64,000 nt of DNA from Opitutales bacterium (GTDB taxonomy: Bacteria; Verrucomicrobiota; Verrucomicrobiia; Opitutales; UBA953), in NCBI GenBank assembly GCA_017531845.1, contig JAFXKI010000011.1, forward strand, positions 62,001-126,000, read 5' to 3'. Shown here in pieces: positions 62,125-64,000 of this stretch (the stretch's first letter is position 1; every line of letters starts with the position of its first letter). Below the pieces are notes generated by a model. That model was not told where the DNA came from, did not search any database, and saw only the letters and a list, made by a program, of their open reading frames with translations. Made by a program: the position numbers and the translations under genes.

Positions 62125-63534
62125 ATGCTTTTGATTGAAAACCTTTCTTACCGTTATCCGTTCGCGAAAAAAGACGCGCTGACGGACATTTCCTTTTCGC
62201 TCGTCGCGGGCGAAGTGTTGCTGATTTCCGGTCCGTCCGGTTGCGGAAAATCCACGCTGTTGCGCGTGCTCAACGGGCTGATTCCGTTTCATTTTCACGG
62301 CGAGCTCTGCGGGAACGTCAAAATCGGCGGGAACGCGCCCGCTTCGCTCGAAGAAGTTTCCGGCATCGTCGGTTCCGTTTTTCAAAATCCGGATAGCCAG
62401 TTTCTGTCGATGACCGTCGAAAGCGAAGTTGCCGGAAGCCTCGAATGGCGGCTTGATTCCCGCGAAGAAATTTTGCGCCGCACGGACGCAGCGATTGAGC
62501 GCCTCGGGCTCAAGCATTTGCGTTCCCGCAGCCTTTTCGGGCTTTCGTCCGGCGAAAAGCAAAAAACCGTCATCGCTACGGCTATCGCGATGCGCCCGCG
62601 CGTGCTTGTTTTTGATGAGCCGACGGCGAATCTTTCGCCCGAAGCGACGGAAGAGCTCGCCGCGCTCTGCCGCGAACTTAAGCGCGAAGGATTCACCATC
62701 GTCATTGTCGATCACCGCATTTACTGGCTTCGTGGCGTGCCGGACAAAATTCTGATTTTGAACGAAGGAAAAATCGTGCGCCGTTTCGAGGCGTCCGGCG
62801 GAAACGCACTCGACGAGCTTGAAAACAACGGCGATGTGCCCTTGGGTTTGCGCGATGTGCGCGTTTCCGCCAATCCTCCGCTCAAAGAAATTCCGGAAAG
62901 CGTTCCCGCCGCGTTGGTTTGCAAAAATCTTTTTTTCAAATACCCGAACACGGAAAAAGCGATTTTTGACGGCACGCGGGATTTTCGGATTCCGCACGGC
63001 GCGATTACCGCCGTTGTCGGAAAAAACGGTGCAGGGAAAACGACTTTTGCAAAAATCATTACGGGGCTTCTGAAGCTTCCGCGCAAAAACGGCGGCACGA
63101 TTCTCCGAGACGGCGTTCCCGCGAAAGCCGCGAGCCTGCTCAACGACGGCGGCTTCGTTATGCAAAACACCGACATTCAGCTTTACATGCGCAACGTGCT
63201 TGAGGAGCTCGTTTCCGCTTCGCCGCTTCCGGAAAAGGAAGCCGAGCGCGAGGCTCTTGATTTGCTCCGCGAAATCGGGCTCGGCGACAAACGGGAACGC
63301 CACCCGCAATCGCTTTCCGGCGGAGAAAAACAACGCCTCGTCATCGCCTCTGTTCTGATGAAAAAACCGTCGCTGCTCGTGCTCGACGAACCGACCAGCG
63401 GACTCGACGGACGCAATATGCGCATCATCGCGCGCATGCTTCACACCTACGCCGAACGCGGGAACACGGTGCTGCTCATCACGCACGACCTCGAATTTTT
63501 GTCGTTACTTGCTACTTACAAAATTGAAATTTAA
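62125..63534 (+). CDS. ECF transporter ATPase, two fused nucleotide-binding domains
   Basis: 469 residues from the ATG at 62125 (an in-frame ATG at 62095 lies inside the repeat). First domain: LISGPSGCGKSTLLRVL (Walker A), FQNPDSQFLS (Q-loop), LSSGEKQKTVIATAIA (signature), VLVFDEPTANLSPEA (Walker B). Second domain: AVVGKNGAGKTTFAKIITG, QNTDIQLYMRN, LSGGEKQRLVIASVLM and LLVLDEPTSGLDGRNM. The fused EcfA-EcfA' form energises the ECF transporter. Confidence 0.94.
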   Translation: MLLIENLSYRYPFAKKDALTDISFSLVAGEVLLISGPSGCGKSTLLRVLNGLIPFHFHGELCGNVKIGGNAPASLEEVSGIVGSVFQNPDSQFLSMTVESEVAGSLEWRLDSREEILRRTDAAIERLGLKHLRSRSLFGLSSGEKQKTVIATAIAMRPRVLVFDEPTANLSPEATEELAALCRELKREGFTIVIVDHRIYWLRGVPDKILILNEGKIVRRFEASGGNALDELENNGDVPLGLRDVRVSANPPLKEIPESVPAALVCKNLFFKYPNTEKAIFDGTRDFRIPHGAITAVVGKNGAGKTTFAKIITGLLKLPRKNGGTILRDGVPAKAASLLNDGGFVMQNTDIQLYMRNVLEELVSASPLPEKEAEREALDLLREIGLGDKRERHPQSLSGGEKQRLVIASVLMKKPSLLVLDEPTSGLDGRNMRIIARMLHTYAERGNTVLLITHDLEFLSLLATYKIEI

Positions 63535-63540
63535 ACAGCC

Positions 63541-63605
63541 CCACGGAATGCACGGAAGCTCCGAACAAAAAATCTTTCCGTGAATTCCGTGTATTCCGTG
63601 GTTCC
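63541..63605. repeat. inverted repeat CCACGGAATGCACGGAA / TTCCGTGTATTCCGTGG
   Basis: Arms at 63541-63565 and 63576-63603, between the ECF ATPase and exbB genes. Related short repeats occur in PVC-group genomes. Confidence 0.6.
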
Positions 63606-63634
63606 ATAAACCGATCTTCAATTTACAAAATCAA

Positions 63635-64000
63635 ATGATACAACACTACTGCGCCGAATATTACGAAAAGCTCGGTCCCGTGGGAATCCCGCTTGCCGCT
63701 GCGCTTTTGCTTGCCGTTTTTCTTTCGGTAAAAATTTATCTGCAACTTTGCCTCGTTGATTTTCAGTTTCGGCGATTTTTTAAAAACGTCGAAGACGGGA
63801 ACGCCGATTTGCTTTTTGACGAATCCGTTTTGCCGAACAATCCGCTCGTGTGCGTTGTGCGGGACATTGCAACGAAACACCGCCACCATTCCGACGATTT
63901 GCGCGCCGAATCCGCGTATCTTTTTCATCGATACTTTTACAAAACCAAACGGAGTTTCACAACCTTGCGCCTGATTACGGCGACGGCTCCGCTGCTCGGC
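63635..64000 (+). CDS. exbB: ExbB/TolQ/MotA-family proton-channel protein (partial)
   Basis: First 122 residues. MIQHYCAEYYEKLGPVGIPL, one membrane helix (AALLLAVFLSVKIYLQL, ~20-36), a cytoplasmic helical region, and the start of TLRLITATAPLLG, the ExbB core segment that would continue into the second helix. Runs off the right edge; exbD and tonB may follow. Consistent with energising the receptor encoded at 56142. Confidence 0.85.
   Translation, partial: MIQHYCAEYYEKLGPVGIPLAAALLLAVFLSVKIYLQLCLVDFQFRRFFKNVEDGNADLLFDESVLPNNPLVCVVRDIATKHRHHSDDLRAESAYLFHRYFYKTKRSFTTLRLITATAPLLG

Larger units (their letters stand above)
114..63803. repeat. dispersed octamer CGGGAACG / CGTTCCCG (often GCGGGAACG)
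   Basis: Short, non-palindromic motif found in both orientations from 114-121 to 63796-63803. By eye there are about 65 copies of GGGAACG/CGTTCCC in the first 20 kb, nearly all with the extra C or G, and 19 in the haem/ECF stretch 59094-63534. Inside genes it falls in all frames (read as RER, AGT, GNA, VPA or RSR). Individual sites are not listed. Confidence 0.9.

Noticed and set aside
61978-63486. 502-codon minus-strand frame opposite the ECF ATPase
   Set aside because: No recognised motif, while the plus strand has two complete ABC domains.
114-63803. Octamer CGGGAACG as a HIP1-like palindrome or a CRISPR-type repeat
   Set aside because: It is not self-complementary and copies are irregularly spaced with no spacers; no CRISPR array was seen.

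Overview
The window is chromosomal DNA, probably from a Gram-negative Verrucomicrobiota bacterium of the Opitutae type. Four things point there. Three secreted proteins end in the PEP-CTERM signature (PEPSAFG, hydrophobic segment, Arg-rich tail). An Amuc_1100/PilM/Amuc_1102-type pilus block like that of Akkermansia sits at the left edge. Interspersed repeats containing AAAGACGCAAAG-like and CCGCGAAC-like sequence, of a kind seen in PVC-group genomes, fill many gaps. There is also a TonB/ExbB outer-membrane uptake system. The genus cannot be fixed from the sequence alone.

Layout, left to right. 1-3452: pilus-associated operon on the minus strand. 3653-9197: CstA transporter, tRNA-Leu(GAG), acyl-ACP thioesterase, a Gfo/Idh/MocA oxidoreductase, nagA and the zinc-free ribosomal proteins L31/L36. 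9305-14887: holA, a BadF-type GlcNAc kinase, a lipoprotein, then marC, rdgB, tRNA-Leu(TAG), pdxJ and acpS. 15188-22493: a PEP-CTERM protein, panC, recB and an OPT transporter. 22712-28000: a PEP-CTERM protein, tRNA-Glu, ribB, the two-subunit serine dehydratase and rpoN. 28083-33687: plsX-rpmF, a CvpA-like protein, an N-acetylhexosamine kinase-like protein and a GH20 hexosaminidase. 33816-45246: a small lipoprotein, cysS, a U32 tRNA-hydroxylation-type protein, a CBS-pyrophosphatase, a 948-residue PEP-CTERM beta-repeat protein, a frameshifted GxxExxY gene, tRNA-Gly and a PiT/DUF47 phosphate pair. 45380-52045: fabG-acpP-fabF, an orphan 509-residue protein, and the GT9-tmk-holB operon. 52362-55668: divergent superoxide dismutase and peroxiredoxin with a peroxiredoxin reductase. 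55916-64000: an iron/haem locus (DUF2292, TonB receptor, flavodoxin, HutW/ChuW-like radical SAM enzyme, ECF transporter S-T-AA', ExbB).

Three things stand out. First, the octamer CGGGAACG (reverse CGTTCCCG, usually GCGGGAACG) is scattered through nearly all genes and gaps, in both orientations and all reading frames. My hand count is about 65 copies in the first 20 kb, against 2-3 expected for the 7-mer GGGAACG by chance. Inverted pairs of it form terminator hairpins. This is the behaviour of DNA-uptake sequences or HIP1, and I know of no such motif described for this group. Second, a Fur-type box lies between the -35 and -10 of the haem locus, whose gene content predicts anaerobic haem import and ring opening that uses an ECF transporter in place of a classical haem ABC importer. 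Third, a different 7-1-7 palindrome, TTGTAATnATTACAA, occurs in pairs between the superoxide dismutase and peroxiredoxin genes and again before the U32 gene, defining a small PerR-like regulon.
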